NCBI GenBank assembly: GCA_963924555.1
Contig: OZ004583.1
Span: forward strand, 2,389,501-2,453,500
DNA from: Crambe crambe
Lineage: Eukaryota; Porifera; Demospongiae; Poecilosclerida; Crambeidae
Direction of reading: 5' to 3'
DNA length: 64,000 nucleotides
Positions 24,329 through 35,677 of the stretch are shown in pieces. The position numbers were made by a program, and so were the translations under genes. The notes below the pieces were generated by a model. That model saw only the letters and a list, made by a program, of their open reading frames with translations, was not told where the DNA came from and did no database searches. Numbering within the stretch: position 1 is the first letter of the stretch; each line of letters starts with the position of its first letter.

Positions 24329-24803
24329 ATGGATACACAGGGTAGGTATCTAGGTAGCTACAGACATCAGCTCGGTGGCATAAGCTGGCTAGCGAATAGA
24401 TTTACAATCACTAGCCAGCTAGCAAAACTGTTGGTTAGCTCGCCAGTATAGTGTCTAGTAATTAATTTTACTGTTTCATATAAAACTCTGTATTCATAAC
24501 TCTTTTATAGAAACCATTTCAGGGACTAATGTAGCTATAATCTCAACTGTTCTCTGCTTTGTTTTTGGAGCTGTTTGCGGCTTCATAATTGGTGCCCTAA
24601 TCATGTGCTTCTGCAAGAGGCGAACTAGGGGCAAGCACTCCTACGACTTTCCCTCAACGGTCCAACCCCAAGCAACGAACCCCCCTGGAACCTCCTTACA
24701 AGCTCCTGTGTACGATGATGTAATTCTGCCAACAACGAAAGACAGTGAACAAATAGAATTGAAGGAGAATGTATCATATGGACCTGTACAGTCACGGAAA
24801 TAA
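24329..24803 (+). CDS. Small single-span membrane protein, two exons
   Basis: Exon 1 is 24329-24341 (ATG GAT ACA CAG G, then gtaggt) and exon 2 is 24511-24803 after ttttatag, phase 1, giving 101 aa. The product begins MDTQETISGTN, then has one hydrophobic segment (~12-35, small and Gly/Cys-rich) ending in the stop-transfer CFCKRRTRGKHS, then a ~60-residue tail with PVYDDV and SYGPVQSRK. The tyrosines are in contexts that could be phosphorylated. There is no signal peptide, so a type III topology with a ~10-residue outside end is likely. It has the form of the TM-plus-tail exons of Ig/FN3 receptors without an ectodomain. It could be the surviving 3' end of a receptor gene, but the first exon and its splice donor look functional. 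Confidence 0.55.
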
Positions 24804-26429
24804 ATGGGCGTGGCAATAATCATAGGTCATTCCTCCTATCTATGGAATCAAAACCAACAACCACATGGTCACCTTTATTATTTTTTTATTAACTGGTACC
24901 TCATATCTGCTCTAACACCAGTCATCATTAATGAAGTGCTAGACTTGTAAGGTATTATGGTCGCTAATTAATTGGCGTCATGTTAAAATTAATCTGATTC
25001 AAAATGGGATCCCTTCATGTAATACCGTGTGTCGTTTATTTTTGCAATGCATAGTGTTGACACATTGCTTCCTCCAGTTATAGTTTACTTTTGATATGCT
25101 TATATTATCATTTTTGGAGGGAATACCTGAACCTCTGTTTGTAGGTAGGTTTTCTCTTTTGGGAGTGTGATAGGTTCATATATACGAACTATCCCCACAT
25201 CAGTTCCCTCTGCCCCACCCCTACCATTTTTACATACTCAAGCTATGAAACGATCAGACGAGGAAGATACACTATTAGCTACTGCCAATAAATTACTCTC
25301 TGAAAGAGGACAAACCTCTCAACAAAGACAGCCCAGAGGACTATCCCCTAGAGTGGTCCCACTGGATCTTGCAAGTCAGTGGTGATGCATCATCCTTAAT
25401 GGCATGTGAATGGAATTCACCCCTTCCCATCTTATGATGTCAAGTGAATGGATAAGTGTGGGACTGCCCCTTCATGTCATGATGTCATGTGAATGGAAAA
25501 CCAATTCCACATAAGTGTGAGACTGCCCCTTCCAATCATTACTATAGTGTGACTTTGACTGTTTGAAAGGACCCATTGTCAGGGGCCAAAACTTTAATTA
25601 TGCACCATTAACTATGAGAGTGGGGAAAGGCATTAATTTTATCCTGCATGCCGGGAACTTCTTTAGTGGCTCCCTGTTGAATTAGCTAGCTAATAAGGAA
25701 CATCTCAGATGTAGAAAACCTTTTGTCAGCATTGGCAACTGCAAAAGATTCCAGTCATCTCAGACATTCCACAGGGAAGTGTACTAGGGCTGTTAGTGAG
25801 TAGCCATTTTGGCTACTGCTCACCACTCTGGAGGCCACATATTAAACATTAAGGGTGGTGTAACACTTCGCCCACGCAATTGTACTACTGGTTGCTAGGA
25901 AGAACTAACTTGCAAGCTACTTGCAGCAGAGACACTAGACTTGGACCGACTATGAAGTACTACAGGGTTACTACACTCACTAAATATGAAGCATTATGGA
26001 CTATTACAAAGGGAGTTATGGCCGATCTCAATCTCAAGACTAAAGTTACTTCATTTCAGCCACCGCCAGGAATTAATCGCAGATTTTCGTTCCACAGCTT
26101 CCTATACTTGCCTCCAGCCATAGCTCCAGCACAACAACGTTTAGATTTTGTTGATTTGCATTTTACTTTTCTATTTACGCCATGTGGGCTCACCTGCCAC
26201 GGACGATTGGGGGGGCAGCACAAAAAAAACTCAATGTTATTATCATTACCTAACCTGATAGTGGCTGCATGCCACATATGGGCCCAGTCCTATACTTCGT
26301 TCCAGAGTTGAAGTGAGTTAAACAATCTGGCCCCATTCGCACTACAATATCATGTAGCCCCGCCCCCAACTAATCGTGCGCGCATGCGTACTAGATCTAT
26401 GTCTGACCACCCTTAAAAAACAATTTTGC
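24804..26429. other. Spacer with no supported gene
   Basis: Apart from the gene remnant at 25350-25545, I see no gene. Open frames at 25167-25385 and 25880-26311 lack recognisable domains and are judged chance or decayed repeat sequence. Confidence 0.5.
25350..25545 (-). pseudogene. Decayed copy of the last exon of the tandem-domain secreted protein
   Basis: The plus strand here reads 'cccactggatcttgcaagt', 'ggtggtgatgc', 'catgtgaatggaa' and 'ccacataagtgtgagactgc', all found in the same order in the minus-strand exon at 36446-36226. The copy has deletions and an internal partial duplication, and I find no open frame for the domain. A neighbouring word 'agaggacaaacctctcaa' (25303-25322) also occurs beside the intact gene near 36146-36164, so more than the exon was copied. 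Confidence 0.6.
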
Positions 26430-26535
26430 AGCCACTTAGATATCCCGAGGCGTTCTAGAGACCTACCCGCAACTAGCCTATTATATCTAGCACCTAAGGT
26501 GAAGATACTATCATTGGAGAATAAGGTGTGTGTTC
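26355..26535 (+). promoter_or_regulatory. Duplicated promoter and leader exon of the truncated Ig gene
   Basis: The block 'gaggcgttctagagacctac' (about 26447-26467) and the donor-like 'gaataaggtgtgtgttct' match the region upstream of the full receptor gene on the other strand. A GC-box-like gccccgccccc (26357-26368) and an NRF-1-like GCGCGCATGCG lie just upstream. The first coding exon at 28272 would be reached after a leader intron of ~1.7 kb. Confidence 0.5.
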
Positions 26536-26883
26536 TATTCTTAGCTTAGGGCATATTTAATGTGCATGCTAAGCCAATTCAAAAAAAAAAAAAAAAAAAA
26601 AAAAAGAGTTAGATATTAAAGAGGGCCCAGGCCCCTGTCAAATTTCTGAATATAGCCAGGATAAAAGTATTGGAAAATTGTGTGGTGATGATATCACAAA
26701 AATGCGCTCTGTGCATTGTAGACCCTCCCAGAAGCAGACAATCTCCTTTTTTATCACTGTTCTCTAAATACCATCTGGTGATTTGAGTTCAACAATCAGG
26801 CTTCATTGTTTGTTTAAAGTTTTGTTGTTGCTTTGTGTTTGGTTTGTTGTTGTTTTATTAAAAACTATACTAGAAGAAAAACG

Positions 26884-27134
26884 GGGACTGGTTGGCTCCT
26901 ATTCTTTTAGTATTCAGACATGTGCTAGCACCCCTAAACTTAAAACATGTGTATGGCCCTGCATGAATAGAAACATAATTATTGATAGTTAAATGATAGT
27001 ATCTTTAAACTAGCTAATTGCTTTTATACTACAGGGACTGGTTGGCTCCTATTCTTTTAGTATTCAGACATGTGCTAGCACCCCTAAACTTAAAACATGT
27101 GTATGGCCCTGCATGAATAGAAACATAATTATTG
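26884..27134. repeat. Perfect 101-bp direct duplication
   Basis: Bases 26884-26984 and 27034-27134 appear identical over 101 bp, from 'gggactggttggctcc' to 'aaacataattattg', separated by 49 bp. They lie in the presumed leader intron of the truncated Ig gene. Confidence 0.85.
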
Positions 27135-28271
27135 TGCATTCCAATAATTATTATTAACACTAATAATTATGTGACCCCATTGACCCTGCCTGTGAAGTTG
27201 CATTTCAATAATAAATGAATAGCATATATTCCCATTATGACTACTTTTGTACCCATTGGCCCTGTACAGACACTAGACAGCAAATTATTCATGACTACTT
27301 TTCCATCAGACACTCCACCTTTTGCATGGAAACTGTAAATAATGTGTAACCTCTATTTCTCACCAACCATAAATTTTTGATATACAAGTGTCTAGACAGA
27401 CAGGCCTAATACATTCCAGGAAACTGTTGTTCCATAAAATTCAATGTGATATGTTATAGCTAATAGCCACTTGTCTGGCCTTTGAAGTACTAGAATTACA
27501 ACTGGTGGCTTCCCTTTGATGTAGCACTCAAATAGGCTGTGTGGTTGTTATAGCTACGTACCACACCTCATGAAATGTGATATTCAGCAGGATTTCTGCT
27601 AAACGGGAACAAGTCAAAGTATGTGTGTTACCAGACCCTCGTACTGGAGTTACGGAAGTGCCTGGGAATGATCCACACTATCAACATTAATGGCTGAAAG
27701 TCTTTAGAGCAATTTTCATTATCAAGTGCATCAAATGAGGCAATTGCCCTATTGAGTAGGTATATTATGAGGTCCAGCATATCACATCTTTGTAAGTCAT
27801 ACACGACCCTGCAAACTTTGACCTGTTTTTGTAGTATAAACTACCTTCGCCTCTGGAACCACATGATCTGACAATGCATAAGGTAAAAATGTCAGTGCAC
27901 AAATCACAATCATATCCTCTAAGTTATAGATAAACCTCAGTTTAACACTTCTACGGGATATACATGAGGCAGTTATTACATAGATGCCGAGGCTGAGCCG
28001 AGGTGTCTATAAATAACTGGAGGCTGAGCCGAGGTATCCATGGATACACGAGCTCAACTGTTGTCTAACTGCTAGATTTGGAAGTCAGATTATGGCTTCC
28101 AACTACTTGCTGTGTGGTTACAGTGTTTATACTACAGGTGGTGTCTTTGATGTCGCCCACGCACTGTAGTACAAATATTATACGTATGTAGATGCAATAT
28201 ACAAATGCATATACCAATTAATGTACATACTAAAGTTACTTCCTTTTATATTTTAGTATTCAACTGTAAAG

Positions 28272-31200
28272 ATGAACTTTTGTAACCTTCTACTACTGAC
28301 TCTCTTTGTGTCTGTTGGCAAAAGTAAGTTGATAAAAATAACAGGGTTGCTAAAACTGTCTTCTTTTGCTCTCAGGTCAAAGTTCCCTACCTGTGCTTAC
28401 TCTACAGACGGATAGCAATGCTGCTTTCTCGAGATTTCCTGCCCGTCTTTTCTGCAATGCTACAGGAGCAAATTCTTCTATTACATGGAAACAAAATAAC
28501 AGAACTTATTCAACTGTAGATATGATCGACACGATTGTGACAGACTATGTATACGAAGGGAACTACACCTGTGTTGCTAGTAATGATGTTGGTATCTCAT
28601 CTTCCAATACAGTAGTTGTGTTTCAAGGCAGTGAGTTAATTTAATACCTTAAGGTGGGTATTATTGGCGGCTACTAATTTTAGTGTTTTAAGGGGATACT
28701 GTATTTGGCAGGTATTAATTTTAGCTATTTTGAGCTTTGTGTATTCTATTCTTAAATGTAGTTTCATATGAAGTTGCTTCAAGAATATCAGGCACAAACA
28801 ATACAATGCATTATTGTGTCAGTAACTATCATTGGAGAGTTGGTTTTTGTAGATTGAACAAAAAGAATCTTCACTGGGAATAGTCACTCCCACCCATTCT
28901 TGAGTTCATGAAATCAGAAGTATCCGAAACAGACTCTGATGAAGACAACAGCGATCTAGCTAGCTAGCTAACTCCACCAGGACACTCAAACGGCTAGCAC
29001 TGTTTTTGTTCAATATCACTTCTAATTATACGAACTTTATTATTAGCGCGTGCTTATTATTAGCAAATAAAGGCCTACTCGCTAAATTCACTAAATTAAC
29101 AAGTCGCCAATAATACGGTATGTAATTCAGTCACATCATGGCTCCGTTCAAAAAGGTTCAATGTAAATCCTCTTATAGTACAGTGGTCTATCATGGATAT
29201 AACCATGACATGTAACTACTTATTGCCCTGCCAATAATTAGAATATAATAATTGATAGTGCAATTGACAATTTTTGTGATTTAGCAACTACAAAAAATTC
29301 CTATAAAATTGTCATGTATCCACAATCAGATGCCGCCCCCATTTAATAGCCTCTCTTGAATAGTAGCCTCCCACAATTCTCTGGTAGTGGATAGTCTCGC
29401 GAACCGACCCTTTACCAACCCAAGGGAAGGGAAAGGGGTCAAACTCGCATGAGCATTTCGTTCTGCACACTCAGCAAAATAGATAGACATGCTAATGATT
29501 TGCGTGCTGTAATACAGTGATCACTTTAATGCATTTTTGTGGTTAGTTGTAAGGCAGTCAGTCAGTCAGTTCAGTTAAATCAGAGAGTGCGGTAGCACTC
29601 TCTATGTAGGGTTAGTACGGAATGGGTGTGGCTTCTCTCATTAGAATAATACAAACTAGACTCTCTGTATCTCTTCTATTCTTGGTACAGGCTTAACTAA
29701 ACTTCTTACATCTGGAAAACAATGCAGAAGATGATGATATGACCGCTCAAACTCCTCCAGAACAGCGTCAACGATCCGCCGCCTAAATCTAAAATTTTTA
29801 TGATTCATTCATCATCATTATCATCTTCTTTGATGGCTGTAACTCCATGATCCCTTCACATACGACAATGAAATTCATATCAACTTGTGCAGTTATATCA
29901 CACAATGTGCTTTTACCATCGTTATATCCACAATCACTCATATCGAAGGACTTTTCATTATAACTATGTCAGCCATTTTAAAATGACATCATTTGTCATG
30001 CGTGTGCATCTGTCACTATCACGTGCACGTACGCGCGTGCCAACCAGCTATTAATTAATTTTATTTGAAAAAATATTCACAAAAAGTAAACAAACAAGTG
30101 AAAGGAAAAAAATTTATGCTAAATAAAAAAGGCCATGTAGGGTTAGTCTGTACTTTAACAGTTTCTATCAACAAAAATCAAAATTATGCTGCCTTCAATA
30201 ATAATCCCTACATCACTGCCTAAACCAAGCAGAACACTTTTATACTGACATGAACAATTAAAGCAGCTTGGTGGGAGGCAGTAATGTAGGGATTATTATT
30301 GAAGGCAGCATAATTTTGATTTTTGTTGACAGAAACTGTTAAAGTACAGACTAACCCTTTTATTTAGCATAATTTTTCCCCTTTCATAATAATTTCGTTA
30401 GTGTAGTTGTACACTTGTTACTACATAAAAAGTGGCGACAAGGAACGGGATCATGGCAACTAGCTATGACCGTTGAATTTGATCCAGCAAATGAGACGGT
30501 GACGGCATACATAGAGCGGGCAGAGCTCTTCTTGGTGGCAAACAGTGTTGTCGACGAAAAGAAAGTAGCCATTTTCTTGAGCGCTTTAGGGAGCAAGACC
30601 TACTCCCGCTTGAGGAATCTCATGATGCCAGATAACCCAAAGGATGAGAAGCTCAAAGAACACTATGAACTTAAAGTTCGGAACAATTCAACTTCAATCG
30701 CCGACAGCAAAAAGTGGGGGAAACGGGGGCTGACTATGTAGCAGAACTGCAGAGACTTGTCACTCATTGTTGATTTGGAACGTTTCTAGATGATGCCCTG
30801 TGTGACCGTTTTGTATGTGGTTGAGGAGAGAAGCGACGCCTGAAAGAAAGGTCAGTTTCAGCGGAGCAGTAAAGGATCTAACCAAGGCCATACTGACTGC
30901 AGATTTCCAGGACATCATAACAAGTGACACAAAGTTGTTTCTCCAGGTAAGTTTGCCAGTATTGTAGCTAGCTCAATGTGTGTGTGTGTTTACCCATAGC
31001 TAACTGTCATTAGCTGGCTACGCTGTGTGGTTCAAATAGCTAGTGTAGAAAGAAATTTGAAACAGATTTTATTTTTTTTGTACAGATCAAGGACGAGGAG
31101 TGGGATGGAGCCTTTGTTGATGTCTTGGAACACAGTGACATTCTAAATAAGAGTCATATTCGTGCCATTGTGGTTTCAGATTCCTGCCCATTGATATCTG

Positions 31201-33800
31201 TTTCTCTGGAAAATGCACCAGTAGGTATTGGCTTGTATGAATTCTTTGTGCTTGATTTTTTGCTATTTTGTCTTTAGGTGTCCAATCCTCAAGTACAGTT
31301 ACGATTGGTTCCCTCCTCAGCCACTTGCAGACAGTATCAGAGAATCGCAAAAGGGGGTGCTATGAAAGCAGCTGAAACTCACTGGAAAAAAAACAAAACA
31401 AAAACAAAAAAACAAACAAACAAAAAACAAAAACAAAAAATAACAAAAAATAACAAAAACAAAACAAAAAAAAACTGGAACAGACTCATCAATGATAATC
31501 ATCAATTAATACTGTGTCGAATCCCCTACTAACCATGACTATTTCCCATCCACTGTATAGGGATTTGATGATGAAAACCCACTCCAGGGAGGGGGATTTG
31601 ATGATGTCAAAAGTCAAATCCCCACATTGCCCCACCTTATCCCGTACAAGGGGGGTAGGACATAATATTGATATGTGCATAAAATACTGATTCATCACTG
31701 AAATTTGATTGAAAATACTGAAATTTTTTAATATACACATTAATTTTTATATTATCAGTACTTTGCTATAAATGGTAGTCAAATGGTTAGTTCATGTGTG
31801 AAGTTGGTGAAACTTTCCCAGAAGGGAAGTGGGAGGGGCTTATCGGTCACTGCTTCAACAACAAATGAGAGACAGGGAGTGATACCCCCCCTCCCATTTC
31901 CAGAAGGGAAGTAAGAGGGGCTTACCGGTCACAAGGTGTGTGTGTGAGAGAGAGATCCCCCTCCCACTTCCAGAAGGGAAGCGGAAGGAGGTTTATTGGT
32001 CACTGCTTTACATACCGCAAGGCCTTTAGGTAGAATAAACTACTACAGGGTATTATTTAAATCTGGCACTGCTGTGGATCTATGTATTGTAAAGTTATGA
32101 ATCCTTTCCCTACACTTTTTTCTTCCATGCAGGAGATAAAAGATATGACTTATTCAGTGAAGACCCACAGTCACCTCATATAGTACGAGTGACAGAAGGC
32201 CAGTCTACTTTCATAGACTGTGCACGGATGACAGAAAACTATTCTACTCAAGTGGTAGAGAGATGGAATATAGAATCTGGCTCTCAGTTTCGATCTTTGA
32301 CTCCACATGACCAAGTCTACGTTGGTCGTAATATAAACCGTCTATTCTTGCTTCAACCAAGAAATGCCACTTATTCCTGCAGAGTTGTAGATAACACCTT
32401 ACTACCTGCGCCCATATATACAGGCTATATTCGAGTCATTGTTGAAGGTGAGTGTCACTTGAACTCTTATAATTTTTAGCTATAATAGTTAATAATTGAT
32501 TTAGAATCAACAGCTCCTCCTGTGCTCAATTTTCTTGTCCGTCCACAAGATATCAGTGCAAAACGAAGAAGAGATTATGCATATTATTTTGAATGCGTCC
32601 CTGGAGGAGGAGGAGGGTAAGTTACATGGGAGATCAGTCTGGCTGAATAGGCTGGAACATAGTTATTGATGTTGTATGTAATTATAGCTCTAAGTGTTTT
32701 AGTGTACCTGCATGAGAATGATGGTATAATGAGGATGTTACAATGCTCAAGGTGCAAGCCAAAGGCGAGTGCATTACAGCATCATTCGCATTATATATAC
32801 CCCTCATATGAGGGGTCACCTTATACCTTACTTTCTTTTTGTGCACACAAAAGTAGATTTAAAGCCCACCTTTCAGAGGATCTGATTGGTCACTAGTCAT
32901 GTGACCAGCACTAATATTAGTTAATCACCTCTTAACATCTGGTATATATTTTATAGTGGTAGTTGCTAATATCTGACCAATAAATTATCACTGTAATGAT
33001 TATCTCACTTTCTTATAGAAATACCACTCAAAGTGTTAGATGGACTCATCCCAATATCACAAATTTCAACACCTCACCACCTGGATTGAATTACAGATTC
33101 ACTATAACAGAAGTCACCACAGAAAACATAGGCTCTTACAGTTGCACAATTGTAGGGACTACGCTAACTTCCACTGCCAGACTCACCATAATTGGTAATG
33201 GATGTTAAAATTCCTTATCATCAGAGAGAGTGGTAGCTCTCTCTATGAAACAAGGTTAGGGATGAAGGGATCGATCTTTGTTCTGCATATCCAGCCAACA
33301 ATCCATTGGGTAGCTTCAGATTATAGTGCAGTAATGGATGTATATGTAGGGATTGTTGGCTAGATATACAGAACTAAGATTGATCTCATTTCCATCCTTT
33401 ATCCTTACTTTTTTGAGCAATGGTCATCCCCTATATATTTTTTTCATTTCACAGAAATGTTTTACCTTCACTTGTTAGGCTTTTTTTATTTATTTTTTTA
33501 ATTTCCATCCCCCAGGGAATCTGGAGAATGAAAAAAATCTGGATATAGCTATTTATTTCCAGACACACTTTCACTCTTATGGTTCCTTCTAAGCTGTTCA
33601 GGCTTTTTGTACCTTACTTGTTGCTCTCTAGGCTTATTGCAATATCTGACTTCTTGCTTGTCATTCTCTAAGGTTACTTTAGTCTCCTTTGCCTGCCTGG
33701 TGCAGTCTCTGGCACCTTATAGCTACCTTACATCTTTGCCAGCTTACTACAGTCTTTGGTGCCTTTCTTGTTGCTCTCTACATAGCAATTGATTGACCTT

Positions 33801-33853
<53 letters not shown>

Positions 33854-33960
33854 TTGCTAGGCATCAAGATAGTCCAGCTGATAGCTAAAAGTGTAGTGGC
33901 CTTATAGTTGGGTTTCAAACAGGAAAACCTCAGGAATTTACATAGCAATTGATTGACCTT

Positions 33961-34012
<52 letters not shown>

Positions 34013-35677
34013 CCTCTTTGCTAGGCATCAAGATAGTCCAGCTGATAGCTAAAAGTGTAGTGGCCTTATAGTTAGGTTTCAAACAGGAAAACCTCAGGAA
34101 TTTATCTATTTATTTGAATATTATTAATTTAATCAGTAATTCTTACTGAATCCAATGTGTGTCAGAGTTTGCTAGAGGGAACTGGAATTTGATTGGATCA
34201 AAGTCATGTGATCAGCACTAAATTGTTTAAATCACTCTGATCTAGCTAGCTCTAATTCATGGTGCGCTTGAATTTGGCTCGTGCATTACATTCACCTTGA
34301 GCATTATAGTGCCAGACAAGAGTGAAGTAAATATTACTTAGCTAACTATTACACTAAGCATTCTGAGCACTTGTCTTGGGTGTATCAAGCTACTTTGTAG
34401 CTCAATACACTCTTCCTTGTTATGCAGCAATTGATTTTTGAACAGTGACAAAGTGACTAAAATCTTAACAAAATAATTATGGCTGTACGTATTTTCACAG
34501 ATCCACCTATCATCACTTCTGGTCTTAGCCCCTTGAGCCTGACTTATGGTGACCCTCTTCTCCTTAGTTGCTCAGCCTCTTCCACTCATCCTGTCCATTG
34601 GGAATGGTTCCACAATGGCTGCAGGTATACACACATATAAGCTAAGAAGACTATGTAGATTTAATTAGACATTACAATTATCCCCATCAATTCCATGAAC
34701 AAGAAAATGATGATTATCATAATAATCATACCCAATCTCTGCATCTTCTTTATACCCAGGCTTCTTGATGAGATGGGTCCTACTTTGAGAGTGGCCAGTG
34801 CTGTGATAAGAGATACTGGATCCTATCAGTGCATAGCTTATAACTCTGCCGGTTTTGCTCAGTCTGCAGCCATAGTTCAAGTTGACAGTAAGTGGGTTTG
34901 CCTTCATTGGACACCATGCAGGAAAGATTTGTCCTAACCCAGATTCTGTAGCTACTGCTATTTTCTCCATACAATATTGACCTGACACAATTAAGTTCAT
35001 GACAGAATGTGTATTACCAAGGAAATGTACAAGCATTTTGGGGCGAGTGCACATGCTCAGTCCACCCAAAGTCATTCATGAAAAATTCACATAGCTACTA
35101 GTAGAAATCCCTCAGCCAGCTTGCTAGTGTGGGGCCACTTACTTTGCTTGCTCAATAGTACAGTTCTAGCTACATGTGGAACCTCCAATAAAGAACCTTC
35201 CATGAAAAGGAAAACCTCCCAACCAAGGACGCTCTTTCGGGCCCTTTTCCCATAGCATAAGGACAACCTCCCTAAGTGGCTGATCCCAAAGTGTCCTTTA
35301 CTTGGAGGTTCCACTACAGTAATTTATTGTATAGTTTAATTGTTGTTAAATAAATAAAAAGAAGCCGCTACTGTTCTAGCTGTTTCTCAATCACTCCAGC
35401 TCTTTTAATTGAATTCCTCAATTGACTTTAGATTCAGCTGCAACTTCATTCAACTTCACTCAAGTCAACTTCACTCAAGCTGCAACTTCACTCAAGTCAT
35501 CTTTGGTGTCCTCAACTATTTCCATTGCCATCATGATCTTTGCTTCCAGAGTCCTCAGCAGTTCTTCTAGCTATTCAGGTATATTTACATACACTTGATC
35601 CATGCACATTAGCTAGTCACTCCTTTAGTTTCCAGCCAAAATTTCTAGACTTGTACATTTCAGTGCGTAATCCTTGA
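28272..35677 (+). CDS. Truncated Ig receptor paralogue: signal peptide + four Ig domains + short tail
   Basis: Exons homologous to exons 1-7 of the minus-strand receptor gene: 28272-28323, 28376-28630, 32133-32447, 32505-32616, 33019-33194, 34501-34624, 34760-34887. Lengths and phases match (52, 124 and 128 bp are identical). The signal peptide MNFCNLLLLTLFVSVGK is shared word for word. Ig1 to Ig4 keep their Cys pairs (YTCVASN, ATYSCRV, YSCTIV, YQCIAYN). I find no Ig5, Ig6, FN3 or tail exons. Two further in-frame pieces can be joined: 35432-35578 (Ser/Thr-rich, with hydrophobic SISIAIMIFASRVL-like residues; TISIAIMIFA is certain) and 35664-35677 ending TGA, with AATAAA at 35687. That gives ~440 aa, soluble or possibly lipid-anchored through the weak hydrophobic stretch. 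The second intron is 3.5 kb because of repeat insertions. Exons 1-7 are well supported; the 3' end is tentative. Confidence 0.65.
30104..30377. mobile_element. Foldback element with ~100-bp inverted arms
   Basis: The left arm (about 30106-30215) and right arm (about 30273-30377) are inverted copies: 'gcagcataattttgattttt' on the right pairs with its complement on the left, and 'ttagtctgtactttaacag' pairs likewise. The left arm has a ~10-bp insertion ('ggccatgta'). A ~57-bp loop separates the arms. It could be a MITE-like or foldback transposon; no coding capacity is seen. Confidence 0.7.
30415..30930 (+). pseudogene. Decayed Ty3/gypsy-type gag fragment
   Basis: The frame from ~30463 gives a gag-like start (FDPANETVTAYIERAELFL, then VAIFLSALGSKTYSRL and RNLMMPD), which is the usual N-terminal part of Ty3/gypsy gag proteins. 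It then loses frame near 30706; further gag-like words (DYVAELQRLVTHC, FGTFLDDALCDRFVCG) continue in another frame with stop codons. No LTR, protease or pol is visible, so it is a dead fragment inside the intron of the truncated Ig gene. Confidence 0.6.
30860..31345 (+). other. Exon-like coding pieces of unknown origin
   Basis: An open piece (about 30850-30945) reading TADFQDIITSDTKLFLQ ends at CAG|gtaagt. After a 142-bp gap a second piece follows cag at 31086 (IKDEEWDGAFVDVLEHSD) and runs to a donor-like gtaggt near 31220; a third follows ctttag at 31278. They join in frame, unlike the surrounding debris. They may be exons carried in by an element, or an unknown gene fragment. I do not recognise the domain. 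Confidence 0.3.
31384..31475. repeat. A-rich (caaaa)n low-complexity tract
   Basis: About 90 bp made almost only of A with scattered C and T. It directly follows the exon-like pieces, so it might be an old poly(A) tail of a retroposed copy, or simple sequence. Confidence 0.8.
33781..34103. repeat. 160-bp tandem duplication carrying (TC)n tracts
   Basis: Bases 33781-33940 and 33941-34103 are near-identical head-to-tail copies, from 'catagcaattgattgacc' to 'cctcaggaattta'. Each holds a (TC)n run of ~42-47 bp. They lie in the intron between the Ig3 and Ig4 exons of the truncated Ig gene. Confidence 0.9.
35176..35314. mobile_element. Candidate 139-bp MITE
   Basis: The ends are inverted copies: 'gtggaacctccaataaag' at the left and the complement of 'gtggaacctccaagtaaag' at the right. 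Flanks tacat and tacag could be a short target-site duplication. There is no coding capacity. It sits in the 3' part of the truncated Ig gene, in the intron after the Ig4 exon. Confidence 0.5.

Larger units (their letters stand above)
28640..32130. other. Swollen intron full of repeat and transposon debris
   Basis: The matching intron in the full receptor gene is ~1.7 kb; here it is 3.5 kb. It holds a foldback repeat (30104-30377), a gag fragment (30415-30930), two exon-like coding pieces (30860-31345), an A-rich tract (31384-31475) and near-repeats of 'ttccagaagggaagtgggaggggctt' type words at 31810-31990. Confidence 0.6.

Noticed and set aside
25880-26311. 143-aa open frame on the plus strand, with a 73-aa one opposite
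   Set aside because: No signal peptide, domain, splice context or repeat pattern; low-complexity tracts lie inside. It may be decayed repeat DNA.
34665-35075. 136-aa open frame on the minus strand
   Set aside because: It runs antisense through the Ig4 second-half exon of the truncated Ig gene and has no recognisable domain.
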